Below, piece by piece: positions 46,356-46,896 of a DNA stretch of 46,896 bases. Positions within the stretch are counted from its first letter, which is position 1. Each line of letters opens with the position of its first letter. This stretch comes from Aeropyrum sp. (lineage in GTDB: Archaea > Thermoproteota > Thermoprotei_A > Sulfolobales > Acidilobaceae). A model generated the notes under the pieces. The model did no database searches. It saw only the letters and a program-made list of their open reading frames with translations, and was not told where the DNA came from. The stretch covers positions 1 through 46,896 of the forward strand of contig WAKF01000056.1 in the NCBI GenBank assembly GCA_015523465.1, written 5' to 3'. A program made the position numbers and the translations under genes.

Positions 46356-46896
46356 CTAAACCCCCCGCCCCCGGGGGCCTAAGGAAGCCCTGCCTAGGAA
46401 CTCTTTCACAGTTTCTGGGAGCTTCTTAAGCTCGTCTAAGAGGACTTTAAGCGCCTCCTGACCCCCCTCGGAGATGTACGCCTCGTAAACCCTCTGCCAG
46501 TCTAGGAGGAAGAGGAGCGCAGTGAGCACTGCAGACGCTGCAAGGCTGGCAGTGGCTAGTAGAGCCACCAGTAGGGGGTCGCCGCCTGCCGTCGAGACCA
46601 CCCCCCTGAAAGCCGAGCCGAAGGCGTAGGCGGCTGAGACTAGTACAACCTTACCCGAGACTACGGCCACCGTGAAGTAGCCCAGGCTGAATGAGGCCGC
46701 CCCGAGGGGGATGTATATAAGCTCGTCGGGCAAAGGCAGGCTGGCAGCGAGGAAGACTAGCAGCGCGAGGCTAAGCTTAGCCCTCCTAGCCCCAAGCATC
46801 CTAGCAGCATAAACCCTCATCCTCCTAACCCTCCCCACCCTCGAAGCAAGCAGCCCCGCAGAGAGGAACTGCCCAACCTTACCCAGCCCAGCCCCC
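46356..46896 (-). CDS. Partial VTT/DedA-like membrane protein
   Basis: The frame remains open on the minus strand from the stop at 46356 to the window edge at 46896, so the N-terminus is probably missing; a GTG at 46838 would give a 160-residue form. Visible hydrophobic segments are 'LSLALLVFLAASLPLPDELI' with 'YIPLGAASFSLGYFTVAVVS', and 'ALLATASLAASAVLTALLFL'. The 'LPLPDELIYIPLGAA' run with 'VVSGKVVLVSAAYAFG' resembles the second half of VTT (DedA/SNARE-associated) proteins, which are lipid scramblase-like. A soluble C-terminal helix follows. The family call is tentative. Confidence 0.5.
   Translation of the reverse strand, partial: GAGLGKVGQFLSAGLLASRVGRVRRMRVYAARMLGARRAKLSLALLVFLAASLPLPDELIYIPLGAASFSLGYFTVAVVSGKVVLVSAAYAFGSAFRGVVSTAGGDPLLVALLATASLAASAVLTALLFLLDWQRVYEAYISEGGQEALKVLLDELKKLPETVKEFLGRASLGPRGRGV

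Noticed and set aside
1-46896. CRISPR array, insertion sequence, integrase or phage genes
   Set aside because: No regularly spaced repeats, transposase or integrase motifs were seen; all gaps between genes are under 300 bases.

Overview
The window reads as a chromosomal housekeeping segment of a hyperthermophilic crenarchaeon (Thermoproteota). A Desulfurococcales or Pyrodictiaceae-like lineage is my best guess, not proven. Evidence for this: archaeal transcription proteins (TFE, a TFB-like factor, MBF1, a probable Rpo8/RpoG); PAN and a 20S proteasome subunit; sn-glycerol-1-phosphate dehydrogenase and a geranylgeranyl reductase for archaeal lipids; the archaeal route to CoA (pantoate kinase plus phosphopantothenate synthetase); archaeosine TGT; Nep1, Trm10 and Trm56; an intron-bearing tRNA with a canonical bulge-helix-bulge; TATA boxes about 25-30 nt upstream of starts, many of them leaderless; and frequent GTG/TTG starts. 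Coding density is about 95%. I saw no IS element, phage gene, CRISPR array or rRNA.

Layout, left to right. Positions 1-315 hold the end of a winged-helix-like protein. Positions 577-5959 form one tightly overlapping minus-strand operon: MBF1 - HflX - Trm56 - TFE - C5 methyltransferase - SPOUT-like protein - Nre DNA-repair protein. PAN (6094) is transcribed away from it and is followed by convergent Rpo8. Next come archaeosine TGT without a PUA domain (7719), a PAC2-family proteasome-activator-like protein, and a separate PUA protein. Two tandem tRNA genes (Ser-CGA with intron, Pro-UGG) lie at 10.8-11.0 kb. A nucleotidyltransferase/pyruvate kinase operon, a phosphoribosyltransferase, a SagB-type nitroreductase and an IF-2B-like protein follow. 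Positions 15.9-19.3 kb are an RNase HII - Trm10 - UPF0282 - Nep1 operon. Minus-strand genes for a proteasome beta subunit lacking the catalytic Thr, endonuclease V, a Trm112-like zinc protein and a helical protein follow, opposed by a TFB-like/Nog1 pair.

Positions 23.4-32.7 kb hold RtcA, NadM, an NSUN-type methyltransferase with a detached PUA gene, an FKBP isomerase, G1P dehydrogenase, three small proteins of unknown function (one with a dense histidine tract), ZPR1, Hsp20 and geranylgeranyl reductase. Positions 33.5-37.3 kb are a cofactor cluster (CoaBC, NadE, pantoate kinase, phosphopantothenate synthetase). Positions 37.3-43.5 kb are a phosphate-uptake locus (PstS-C-A-B, PhoU, a metallophosphoesterase, and a divergent AbrB-PhoU fusion regulator). 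The right end has an unknown winged-helix protein, an ABC-2 exporter pair and a partial VTT/DedA-like membrane protein that runs off the window.

The observations most worth following are: the proteasome set, where the PAC2 protein ends in an HbYX motif, PAN does not, and the beta subunit has Ala at Thr1; the C5 methyltransferase embedded in a transcription/translation operon; the miniature TFB; the eight-Cys Trm112-like protein; and the cluster of small unknown genes at 28.7-30.0 kb with a structured intergenic element. I could run no database searches; family calls rest on motifs recognised by eye.
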